Shown piece by piece: positions 10,966 to 20,636 of a stretch of DNA of 64,000 nucleotides (positions are counted from its first letter, which is position 1; each line of letters begins with the position of its first letter). Origin of the DNA: Cherax quadricarinatus. Lineage: Eukaryota > Arthropoda > Malacostraca > Decapoda > Parastacidae. A program made the translations under genes and the position numbers. The stretch lies in NCBI RefSeq assembly GCF_038502225.1, contig NC_091292.1, positions 53,637,111 to 53,701,110 on the forward strand, in the 5' to 3' direction. Below the pieces are notes generated by a model. The model had not been told where the DNA came from. It saw only the letters and a program-made list of their open reading frames with translations, and did no database searches.

Positions 10966-13900
10966 TGGAAGATAGAGGTATGGGTGTGTGTGGGAAACAA
11001 GCAGGTTGCAACACTAGGGATGGAAACAGTAAATGTATAAAAGGCATTCAGCATGAAGTTATAAATAAAGACAATAGAACAGGTCAGCAAACAAAGGGGG
11101 ACAGCAGAGGGCAGCAAGGGACTAGCTCCCTTAAGGTTTACTATACTAATAGCAGGAGTGTAAGAAATAAGATAGATGAGCTAAGATTAATTGCAAGTGC
11201 AGGAAACATAGATATTATTGCTATAACAGAGACCTGGCTCAATCTGAAAGATAGAGAGATGCCCTCTGAATGTCACATACAAGGCTATAAATTATTCCAC
11301 ACTGACAGGGTCAACAGAAAAGGTGGTGGAGTAGCGATGTATGTCAGAGACAATTTAAATTGTTGTGTTAGACAAGATATTAAATTAGAAGCGTCAGCCA
11401 CTGAATCTGTTTGGTTACAGCTTCTCGAGGGCCGTGAAAAACTAATTTTGGGTGTGATTTACAGGGCCCCAAATCTTGATAGGGAGTGCAGTAAACTTCT
11501 ATGGGACGAAATTCGTAAGGCATCTACATACGAAAATGTTGTGCTAATGGGAGATTTCAACTATAGACAGATTGACTGGAGCAATTTGACAGGAAATTTA
11601 GAGTCAGGTGACTTTCTTGATACTATCCAGGATTGTTTTTTAAAACAGTTTGTGACAGAGCCAACTAGGGGAAATAACCTCCTTGACTTGGTTCTTGCAA
11701 GTAGGGAAACACTAATTAATAATCTTGAGGTTAATGATGAGCTTGGGGAAAGTGATCACAAATCACTCAGTTTTAATATATCATGGAATTCCCCTAATAA
11801 TGGCAATCAAGTCTCCGTCCCTGACTTTCGCTTGGCTGATTTCATAGGACTGAAAAATTACTTAGGTGGGCTGAACTGGAATGACCTGACTAAGGGTCAG
11901 GTAGGTGGTGATGGTTGCCGATATGATGCTTTCCAGGGCATAGTTCTAGCTGCTCAGTCAAATTATGTTCCAAATAGGGAAATCAGATCAAACAAAAATG
12001 ATCCTAAATGGATGAACAATAGATTAAAATATCTGATTGGTCAAAAGAGAGGCATATATAGGCAAATCAAAAGAGGAGAGGGGCAATTAAGAAATCGATA
12101 TATTCAGTTAAAGAGAGAAATAAAAAAGGGAATTAGAAAAGCAAAAAGGGATTATGAGGTTAAAGTTGCAAGACAATCGAAGACTAATCCAAAAGGATTC
12201 TTTCAGGTATACAGAAGTAAGACCAGGGACAAGATAGGCCCACTCAAAAGTTCCTCGGGTCAGCTCACTGACAGTGATAAGGAAATGTGTAGAATTTTTA
12301 ACACATACTTCCTCTCAGTTTTTACACAGGAGGATACCAGCGATATTCCAGTAATGATAAATTATGTAGAACAGGACGATAATAAACTGCACGATTAGGG
12401 TCACAAGTGACATGGTCCTTAGGCAAATAGATAAATTAAAACCTAACAAATCCCCAGGCCCTGATGAACTGTATGCAAGGGTTCTAAAGGAATGTAAAGA
12501 GGAGCTTAGCACACCTTTGGCTAATCTTTTCAACATATCACTACAAACTGGCATGGTGCCAGATAAGTGGAAAATGGCAAATGTGATACCTATTTTCAAA
12601 ACAGGTGACAGGTCCTTAGCTTCGAACTATAGACCAATAAGCCTAACCTCCATAGTGGGAAAATTTATGGAATCAATAATTGCCGAGGCAGTTCGTAGCC
12701 ACCTTGAAAAGCATAAATTAATCAACGAATCTCAGCATGGTTTTACAAAGGGGCGTTCCTGCCTTACGAATTTATTAACTTTTTTCACTAAGGTATTTGA
12801 GGAGGTAGATCATGGTAATGAATATGATATTGTGTATATGGACTTCAGTAAGGCTTTTGACAGGGTCCCACATCAGAGACTATTGAGGAAAATTAAAGCA
12901 CATGGAATAGGAGGAGAAATTTTTTCCTGGATAGAGGCATGGTTGACTAATAGGCTTCAGAGAGTTTGCATAAATGGGGAGAAATCAGAGTGGGGAAGCG
13001 TCACGAGCGGTGCTCCACAGGGGTCAGTGTTGGGCCCCCTGCTGTTCACAATCTACATAAACGACATAGATGAGGGCATAAAGAGCGACATCGGCAAGTT
13101 TGCCGATGACACCAAAATAGGCCGTCGAATTCATTCTGACGAGGACATTCGAGCACTCCAGGAAGATTTGAATAGACTGATGCAGTGGTCGGAGAAGTGG
13201 CAGATGCAGTTTAATATAGACAAATGCAAAGTTCTAAATGTTGGACAGGACAATAACCATGCCACATATAAACTAAATAATGTAGATCTTAATATTACGG
13301 ATTGCGAAAAAGATTTAGAAGTTCTGGTTAGCAGTAATCTGAAACCAAGACAACAGTGCATAAGTGTTCGCAATAAAGCTAATAGAATCCTTGGCTTCAT
13401 ATCAAGAAGCATAAATAATAGGAGTCCTCAGGTTGTTCTTCAACTCTATACATCCTTGGTTAGGCCTCATTTAGATTATGCTGCACAGTTTTGGTCACCG
13501 TATTACAGAATGGATATAAATTCTCTGGAAAATGTACAAAGGAGGATGACAAAGTTGATCTCATGTATCAGAAACCTTCCCTATGAGGATAGACTAAGGG
13601 CCCTGAATCTGCACTCTCTAGAAAGACGTAGAATTAGGGGGGATATGATTGAGGTGTATAAATGGAAGACAGGAATAAATAAAGGGGATGTAAATAGTGT
13701 GCTGAAAATATCTAGCCTAGACAGGACTCGCAGCAATGGTTTTAAGTTGGAAAAATTCAGATTCAGGAAGGATATAGGAAAGTACTGGTTTGGTAATAGA
13801 GTTGTGGATGAGTGGAACAAACTCCCGAGTACAGTTATAGAGGCCAGAACGTTGTGTAGCTTTAAAAATAGGTTGGATAAATACATGAGTGGATGTGGGT
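10965..13900 (+). pseudogene. CR1 ORF2: endonuclease-reverse transcriptase, one frameshift
   Basis: Starts at ATG 10965. The endonuclease shows YYTNSRSVRNK, IAITETWL, GVIYRAP, LMGDFNYRQIDW and SDHKSLSF. At about 12395 the frame ends in TAG; the RT continues one frame over from about 12397, so a single base was lost or gained there. RT blocks are KSPGPDELYARVLKE, SNYRPISLTS, QHGFTKGRSC, YMDFSKAFDRVPH, GAPQGSVLGPLLF and FADDTKIG, followed by SLERRRIRGDMIEVYKWK and NGFKLEKFRFRKDIG. The coding part stops at the N gap after YMSGCG. Apart from the indel it looks well preserved. Confidence 0.88.
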
Positions 13901-14000
13901 NNNNNNNNNNNNNNNNNNNNNNNNNNNNNNNNNNNNNNNNNNNNNNNNNNNNNNNNNNNNNNNNNNNNNNNNNNNNNNNNNNNNNNNNNNNNNNNNNNNN
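13901..14000. other. assembly gap (100 N)
   Basis: Exactly 100 N bases, the usual placeholder for a scaffold gap of unknown size. A CR1 element enters from the left and an RTE-A element is found mid-ORF on the right, so two repeat families meet here. Neither the CR1 3' end nor the RTE-A 5' end can be placed. Confidence 0.99.
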
Positions 14001-15541
14001 TGAGCAAGGAGGTTTCAGAGTGGGTAGGGGATGTGTAGGTCAAGTGTTTACATTGAAGCATATATGTGAACAGTATTTAGATAAAGGTAGGGAAGTTTTT
14101 ATTGCATTTATGGATTTAGAAAAGGCATATGATAGTGGATAGAGGAGCAATGTGGCAGATGTTGCAAGTATATGGAATAGGTGGTAAGTTATTAAATGCT
14201 GTAAAGAGTTTTTATGAGGATAGTGAGGCTCAGGTTAGGGTGTGTATAAGAGAGGGAGACTACTTCCCGGTAAAAGTAGGTCTTAGTCAGGGATGTGTAA
14301 TGTCGCCATGGTTGTTTAATATATTTATAGATGGGGTTGTAAAGGAAGTAAATGCTAGGGTACTTGGGAGAGGGGTGGGATTAAATTTTGGGGAATCAAA
14401 TTCAAAATGGGATTTGACACAGTTACTTTTTGGTGATGATTCTGTGCTTATGGGAGATTTTAAAGAAAAATTGCAAAGGTTAGTGGATGAGTTTTGGAAT
14501 GTGTGTAAAGGTAGAAAGTTGAAAGTGAACATAGAAAAGAGTAAGGTGATGAGGGTATCAAATGATTTAGATAAAGAAAAATTGGATATCAAATTGGGGA
14601 GGAGGAGTATGGAAGAAGTGAATGTTTTCAGATACTTGGGAGTTGATGTGTCAGCGGATGGATTTATGAAGGATGAGGTTAATCATAGAATTGATGAGGG
14701 GAAAAAAGGTGAGTGGTGCGTTGAGGTATATGTGGAATCAAAATACATTATCTATGGAGGCAAAGAAGGGAATGTATGAAAGTATAGTAGTACCAACACT
14801 TATATGGGTGTGAAGCTTGGATGGTGAATGCAGCAGCGAGGAGACGGTTGGAGGCAGTGGAGATGTCCTGTTTAAGGGCAATGTGTTGTGTAAATATTAT
14901 GCAGAAAATTCGGAGTGTGGAAATTAGGAAAAGGTGTGGAGTTAATAAAAGTATTAGTCAGAGGGCAGAAGAGGGGTTGTTGAGGTGGTTTGGTCATTTA
15001 GAGAGAATGGATCAAAGTAGAATGACATGGAAAGCATATAAACCTATAGGGGAAGGAAGGCAGGGTAGGGGTCGTCCTCGAAAGGGTTGGAGAGAGGGGG
15101 TAAAGGAGGTTTTGTGGGCGAGGGGCTTGGACTTCCAGCAAGCGTGCGTGAGCGTGTTAGATAGGAGTGAATGGAGACGAATGGTATTTGGGACCTGACG
15201 ATCTGTTGGAGTGTGAGCAGGGTAATATTTAGTGAAGGGATTCAGGTAAACCGGTTATTTTCATATAGTCGGACTTGAGTCCTGGAAATGGGAAGTACAA
15301 TGCCTGCACTTTAAAGGAGGGGTTTGGGATATTGGCAGTTTGGAGGGATATGTTGTGCATCTTTATATGTGTATTCTTCTAAACTGTTGTGTTCTGAGCA
15401 CCTCTGCAAAAACAATGATAATGTGTGAGTGTGGTGAAAGTGTTGAATGATGATGAAAGCATTTTCTTTTTGGGGATTTTCTTTCTTTTTTTGGGTCACC
15501 CTGCCGCGGTGGGAGACGGCCGACTTGTTGAAAAAAAAAAA
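14001..15541 (+). mobile_element. RTE-A LINE fragment, RT to 3' tail
   Basis: Begins mid-RT at EQGGFRVGRGC and keeps the A block (AFMDLEKAYD), GLSQGCVMSPWLF, a changed catalytic block (FGDDS instead of FADDT) and the C-terminal LLRWFGHLERMD and GRGRPRKGW blocks typical of RTE elements. Frameshifts fall near 14135, 14700 and 14800. The 3' UTR and the tail GGGTCACCCTGCCGCGGTGG, then CGACTTGTTG and an A run, end at about 15541. It is inactive. Its 5' portion is lost in the N gap. Confidence 0.9.
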
Positions 15542-16771
15542 AACGAACAAGAACTATAAACCCTTTGACTGTTTCGGTCGTGTATATACGTCTTATGAGC
15601 CACTGTGTTTGACGTATATATAATCATAAATTCTAGCGGCTTCAAATCAAGCAGGAGAAAGCTGGTAGGCCCATATGTGAGAGAATGGGTCTGTGTGGTC
15701 AGTGTGCACCATACAAAAAAAAATCCTGCAGCATCTCAGTGCATAATGAGAACAAAAAAACTGACAGTTTTTTTGTTTTTTAATTAAAATGCCGACTGTG
15801 TGGTCTATTTTCGTATAGCATTTGTGGTTATATTCTTATTTGATAGAATGGAAAACATATTACAGAAATGGAGGTGATTTTGATTGGTTTTACTATGAAT
15901 AGAACCTTGAAATGGAGCTCAAATAAGGGAAATGTTTGATTTTTACTGATGTTCAAAAGTAAATAAATGATGTCATTTTCCAATAAATGTCCAACTAGCC
16001 ATTCTAATATGCAGTCATGAATGGGTTGACATTATTTATACAATTATTACAATATTGCAGTAGTCTGCATAACAGTAAATCTTCTATTTTTTGTTTGAAT
16101 AAAAATTCAAAATAGAAAGCAAGAGTAATATCAGTGGGGCCTGGAGCCCTATTTTGAAATTGTCATATTTTTTAATTTTCGTAAAATTGGCCAAATTGCA
16201 AATTTCTGACCATGTTATTGGGTAGTTGAAATTGGTAAATGGGCAGTTTCTTGTACTCAATCAATACAAAAAATGGAGTTCTAAAGAAACAGCTATGAGT
16301 TTGGTCGACTGGAACATTGGAATTAGCCGAAAATAGGGCTCAAAGTGGGTGAACTCGCCGATTCGTAAATATCGCCGAGGTCACTAATTTCATGAAAGCG
16401 TAATTCCATCAGTTTTCCATCAAATTTCGTACTTTTGGTGTCATTACAATCTGGAAAAGATTCTCTATCATTTCATAAGAAAAAAAATATATATATATTT
16501 TTTTTTTTTGGTTGGAAATTTTGCAACACTAGGAGACACATCAGGATTTGGGGTTGCTACAGTCTAGGTTAAGATAAAATCAAAGAAAACTCAGATGAGT
16601 GCGTATAAATAAATGTGTACATGTATGTGTAGTGTGACCTAAGTGTAAGTAGAAGTGGCAAGACGTATCTGTAATCTTGCACATTTATGAGAGACAAAAT
16701 ACGCCAGCAATCCTACCATCATGTAAAACAATTACAGGCTTTCATTTTACACTCACTTGGCAGGACGGTGG
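15542..16771 (-). mobile_element. RTE 5'-UTR segment, split by a piggyBac-type MITE
   Basis: Minus-strand bases 16573-16771 match the 5' UTR of the full-length RTE-A at 47.66-47.92 kb, including the stretch AGATAAAATCAAAGAAAACT. Bases 15542-15560 (CGAACAAGAACTA) are its continuation on the other side of the MITE at 15561-16568. In the intact element this point reads GAACTATTAAGAT, which supplies the TTAA target. The segment is placed head to head with the + strand element that starts at 16778. Confidence 0.7.
15561..16568 (+). mobile_element. piggyBac-type MITE (about 1 kb)
   Basis: Its 5' end CCCTTTGACTGTTTCGGTCG resembles the piggyBac end at 20431. The 5' side then follows the same order as that element (TAAATTCTAGCGGCTTCAAA, GAGAATGGGTCTG). 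The 3' end (CTACAGTCTAGG, then TTAA at 16569-16572) is a degraded TIR. The left TTAA has become ATAA. No transposase is present; the interior is the non-coding sequence shared with the elements at 24721, 29444 and 31889. It depends on a transposase supplied in trans. Confidence 0.75.
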
Positions 16772-16777
16772 CAAATA

Positions 16778-17302
16778 GGTAGTAGGTTGGTAGACAGCAA
16801 CTGCCTGGGGAGGTACTACCGTCCTGCCAATCGAGTGTAAAACAGAAACCTGTACTTATTTTACATGATGGTAGGATTGCTTGCGTCTTTTCTGTGTCTC
16901 AAAAACATGCAAGATTTCGGGTACATCTTGCTGCTTGTACTTACACTTGGGTCACACTACTCATACATGTACAAGCATATATATACACACCCCTCTGGGT
17001 TTTCTTCTATTTTCTTTCTAGTTCTTGTTTATTTCCTCTTATCTCAATGGGGAAGTGGAACAGAATTCTTCCTCCGTAAGCTATGCGTGTCGTAAGAGGC
17101 GACTAAAATGCCGGGAGCAAGGGGCTAGCAACCCCTTCTCCTGTATATATTACTAAATTTAAAAGGAGAAACTTTTGTTTTTCATTTTGGGCCACCCCCA
17201 CCTCAGTGGGATACGGCTGGTGTGTTGAAAGAAGACTTGCATTTTTCTTTTTGGGCTGCCATGCCTCAGTGGGAGATGGCTAACTTGTTGAAAAAAAAAA
17301 TC
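16778..17302 (+). mobile_element. short RTE-derived element (5' UTR fused to 3' tail), with two tails
   Basis: Starts with AGGTAGTAGGTTGGTAGACA, the 5' end of the full-length RTE elements, and follows their 5' UTR as far as CCCCTTCTCCTGTATATATT. It then jumps directly to an RTE-like 3' tail (GGCCACCCCCACCTCAGTGG, then TGTGTTGAAAG). A second tail of the RTE-A type (17241-17302, ending CTAACTTGTTG and an A run) follows in tandem. No ORF remains. Similar short elements occur at 17310-19915, 46312-46780 and 56612-57072, so this is a repeated non-autonomous family. Confidence 0.7.
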
Positions 17303-17513
17303 AAAACCTTAGGTAGTAGGTTGGTAGATAGCAGCCGCCCAGGGAGGTACTACCGTCATGCCAAGTGAGTGCAAAATGGAAGCCTGTAATTGTTTTAGAT
17401 GATGGTAGGATTGCTGGTGTCTTCTTTGTCTCATAAACATGCAAGATTTCAGGTACGTTTTGCTACCTCTACTTACACTTAGGTTACACTTCACATACAT
17501 ATACAAGCATATA

Positions 17514-19668
17514 CAGTGGACCCCCGACATTCGATAAATCCGACATTTGGTGCATTTTAACAAAAAAATTTCGCCTCTACATTCGATGGAAAACCCGACA
17601 TTCGATACGATTCGTACAAGACATGTCCACGTGTGGCCTGAACTGCACCGTGTGTGCCAGTGTTTACAAGCCAGCCAGTGTGCGCGCATGTAAGGATACA
17701 TTCGGTACATTCCATATTATCACTGTTTTTGGTGCTTGTTTCTGCAGAATAAGTAACCCTGGGCCCCAAGAAAGCTTCTAGTGCCAACCCTTCGAGAAGA
17801 AAGGTGCTAATGACTATTGAAATGAAGAAAGAGATAATTGCAAAGTACGAAAGTGGAGTGCATGTGTCGGAGTGCATGATGATCTGGTAAAGAAATTGCC
17901 TGCAACTAGTGGTGATGCGAGTGAATTTAAGGCCAGCAGAGGTTGGTTTGAAAGATTTAAGAGTCGTAGTGGCATACACAGTGTGGTAAGGCATGGTGAG
18001 GCTGCCAGTTCAAGTCTTAATGGAAGGGGATTCCCCTTCTAAACACTAACACCATCCACACACTCCTCTCCTCCCATCCCATCAATCATTACCAGATCTT
18101 CATTAAAGGTAAGCGTCAATTATTCTATTGTTATTATTATTTTTTTTTTTATTATCACACTGGCCGATTCCCACCAAGGCAGGGTGGCCCGAAAAAGAAA
18201 AACTTTCACCATCATTCACTCCATCACTGTCTTGCCAGAAGGGTGCTTTACACTACAGTTTTTAAACTGCAACATTAACACCCCTCCTTCAGAGTGCAGG
18301 CACTGTACTTCCCATCTCCAGGACTCAAGTCCGGCCTGCCGGTTTCCCTGAACCCCTTCTTAAATGTTACTTTGCTCACACTCCAACAGCACGTCAAGTA
18401 TTAAAAACCATTTGTCTCCATTCACTCCTATCAAACACGCTCACGCATGCCTGCTGGAAGTCCAAGCCCCTCGCACACAAAACCTCCTTTACCCCTTCCC
18501 TCCAACCCTTCCTAGGCCGACCCCTACCCCGCCTTCCTTCCACTACAGACTGATACACTCTTGAAGTCATTCTGTTTCGCTCCATTCTCTCTACATGTCC
18601 GAACCACCTCAACAACCCTTCCTCAGCCCTCTGGACAACAGTTTTGGTAATCCCGCACCTCCTCCTAACTTCCAAACTACGAATTCTCTGCATTATATTC
18701 ACACCACACATTGCCCTCAGACATGACATCTCCACTGCCTCCAGCCTTCTCCTCGCTGCAACATTCATCACCCACGCTTCACACCCATATAAGAGCGTTG
18801 GTAAAACTATACTCTCATACATTCCCCTCTTTGCCTCCAAGGACAAAGTTCTTTGTCTCCACAGACTCCTAAGTGCACCACTCACTCTTTTTCCCTCATC
18901 AATTCTATGATTCACCTCATCTTTCATAGACCCATCCGCTGACACGTCCACTCCCAAATATCTGAATACATTCACCTCCTCCATACTCTCTCCCTCCAAT
19001 CTGATATTCAATCTTTCATCACCTAATCTTTTTGTTATCCTCATAACCTTACTCTTTCCTGTATTCACCTTTAATTTTCTTTTGCACACCCTACCAAATT
19101 CATCCACCAATCTCTGCAGCTTCTCTTCAGAATCTCCCAAGAGCACAGTGTCATCAGCAAAGAGCAGCTGTGACAACTCCCACTTTGTGTGTGATTCTTT
19201 ATCTTTTAACTCCACGCCTCTTGCCAAGACCCTCGCATTTACTTCTCTTACAACCCCATCTATAAATATATTAAACAACCACGGTGACATCACACATCCT
19301 TGTCTAAGGCCTACTTTTACTGGGAAAAAATTTCCCTCTTTCCTACATACTCTAACTTGAGCCTCACTATCCTCGTAAAAACTCTTCACTGCTTTCAGTA
19401 ACCTACCTCCTACACCATACACTTGCAACATCTGCCACATTGCCCCCCTATCCACCATGTTATTAATCTATTGTTATTGTAATTATTCTGTTGCATTAAA
19501 CTTAATATTTCATATGGTAAAATTTTTATTTTTCATACTTTTGGGTGTCTTGCACGGATTAATTTGATTTCCATTAATTCTTATGGGGAAAATTAATTTG
19601 ACTTTCGATATTTTCGACATTCGATGGCTCTCAGAAATGGATTAATATCGAATGTCGGGGGTCCACTG
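17514..19668 (+). mobile_element. Tigger/pogo-like DNA transposon with partial transposase
   Basis: Ends are perfect inverted repeats of at least 20 bases (CAGTGGACCCCCGACATTCG at the left, its complement at 19649-19668), with TA on both sides (17512-17513 and 19669-19670), as for Tc1/mariner-superfamily elements. Codons from about 17762 give GPKKASS, then RRKVLMTIEMKKEIIAKYES, the N-terminal CENP-B/psq-like helix-turn-helix of Tigger transposases. The rest of the transposase is missing. An antisense RTE-B copy lies at 18136-19466. Confidence 0.85.
18136..19466 (-). mobile_element. RTE-B LINE, 5'-truncated, with 12-bp target duplication
   Basis: A TCTATTGTTATT duplication flanks the copy (18124-18135 and 19467-19478). 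The 3' tail on the minus strand is GGGCCACCCTGCCTTGGTGG, then CGGCCAGTGTGATAATA. The ORF 18394-19458 (354 codons) is uninterrupted from RGAMWQML through GLRQGCVMSPWLF and LLFADDTVLLG to the natural C-terminus FDRSEWRQMVFNT. Near identity to the full-length copy at 52.1-55.7 kb suggests a recent insertion. One codon is missing in the CKRKLKV block (CKRRKLKV elsewhere). Confidence 0.92.
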
Positions 19669-19958
19669 TATATACACTCCTGGGTTTTCTTCTATTTTCT
19701 TACTAGTTGTTTTTGTTTATTTCCTCTTATCTCCATGGGGAAGTGGAACAGAATTCTTCCTGCTTAGACCATGCGTGTCATAAGAGGCAATTAACATGCT
19801 GGGAGCAATAGGCTAGTAACCCCTTCTCCTTTATACATTAAAGTTAAAAAGAGAAACTTTTGTTTTTCTTTTTGGGCCACCCTGCCTCATTGGGATATAG
19901 CTGGTTTGTTGAAAGAGGATGATTTCAGTACTGTAAAGTAATGATTAATTATCAACAG

Positions 19959-20108
19959 GAGCATTGCCAAACATTGGAGAAGGCACGTGGTGTGCGGCCT
20001 GAAGACTCCCTGCATTTTCAAGAAGAATATGAGCAGCTACAAGAAGAGATAGAAACTCTCAGTAGTGGACCTGAGAGGTTGCAGCAGTTGCAGTCTCAGT
20101 ACTCACAG
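19959..20108 (+). CDS. NDC80: NDC80 kinetochore protein, coiled-coil exon a
   Basis: A phase-0 exon of 50 codons between ATTATCAACAG and GTAAATTT. It encodes an acidic, glutamine-rich coil: VRPEDSLHFQEEYEQLQEEI, then SGPERLQQLQSQYSQ. It lines up with the start of the Ndc80 rod after the calponin-homology head (vertebrate NEQIARL...EPNRLESLR from memory). Ndc80 (HEC1) is the microtubule-binding subunit of the NDC80 complex and pairs with Nuf2 through this rod at the outer kinetochore. Joined to the next three exons it gives 225 residues without a break. Alone it could be any coiled coil; the run of four makes the call. Confidence 0.85.
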
Positions 20109-20448
20109 GTAAATTTATTAACTACTTGTTGAATGACACAAGTGTCTTTAGAATGTGAAGTATCCATGCTAGGGTTACATTGTTGTAGGCTCTTCTATAT
20201 ATAGTTTTACTGCATTATGTTTACTTCGTTTTTAGATGTTATCTTGAAAAACTATGCTTTGACTTCAGACTTTCAGAAATTAAATACAGTGGTACCTCGA
20301 GATACGAACTATTTTCGTTCCAGAAGGCTGTTCGAGTGCTGATACCAAACGAATTTGTTCCCATAAGAAATAATGTAAATTAGATTAGTCTGTTTCAGAC
20401 CCCCATAAATACACTTAAAAAAGCACTTAACCCTTTGAGGGTTTTCGT

Positions 20449-20494
20449 CGTACTAGTACGTCTTACGCGTAGGGGTTTTTGACGTACTAGTACG
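20449..20494. promoter_or_regulatory. paired subterminal palindromes of piggyBac
   Basis: The 12-base palindrome CGTACTAGTACG occurs twice (20449-20460 and 20483-20494), 34 bases apart and just inside the left TIR. Degenerate versions sit at the same place in the element at 29444 (GACGTACTAGTACGG) and in the minisatellite at 27661. Repeats next to the TIR often bind the transposase; that role is inferred here. Confidence 0.55.
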
Positions 20495-20636
20495 CATAAA
20501 TTCTAGCGGCCTCAAATCTCGCGCGAAAAGGCTGATAGGCCTAGGTGTGAGAGAATGGGTCTGCGTGGTCAGTGTGCGCGGTAGAAAAAAATCTGGGACC
20601 CAGTGGTGCATTGTGGGAATGCCCTCTTAGTAAACA

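Larger units (their letters stand above)
9975..13900 (+). mobile_element. CR1-clade LINE, near full length at 5' side
   Basis: Contains a 5' leader (9975-10038), a complete ORF1 with an esterase domain and an ORF2 with endonuclease and reverse transcriptase. It runs into the assembly gap at 13901, so the 3' end is unseen. The esterase-type ORF1, the ORF2 motifs and the C-terminal NGFKLEKFRFRKDIG block are those of CR1 elements. A minus-strand fragment of the same C-terminal block lies at 63395-63545. Confidence 0.9.
17310..19915 (+). mobile_element. short RTE-derived element, split by a Tigger-like transposon
   Basis: Left part 17310-17513 carries the RTE 5' end (GGTAGTAGGTTGGTAGATAG) and part of the 5' UTR. 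The right part 19669-19915 continues at TATACACTCCTGGGTTTTCT and ends in the tail GGCCACCCTGCCTCATTGGG, then GGTTTGTTGAAAG. The intervening 2155 bases are a TA-flanked DNA transposon. The 3' tail ends only about 43 bases before the NDC80 exon at 19959, so element sequence reaches into the zone where the branch point should lie. Confidence 0.75.

Noticed and set aside
1..19958. Upstream NDC80 exons (calponin-homology head)
   Set aside because: No segment matching that domain was recognised. All sizeable ORFs belong to LINEs, Bel/Pao or Tigger.
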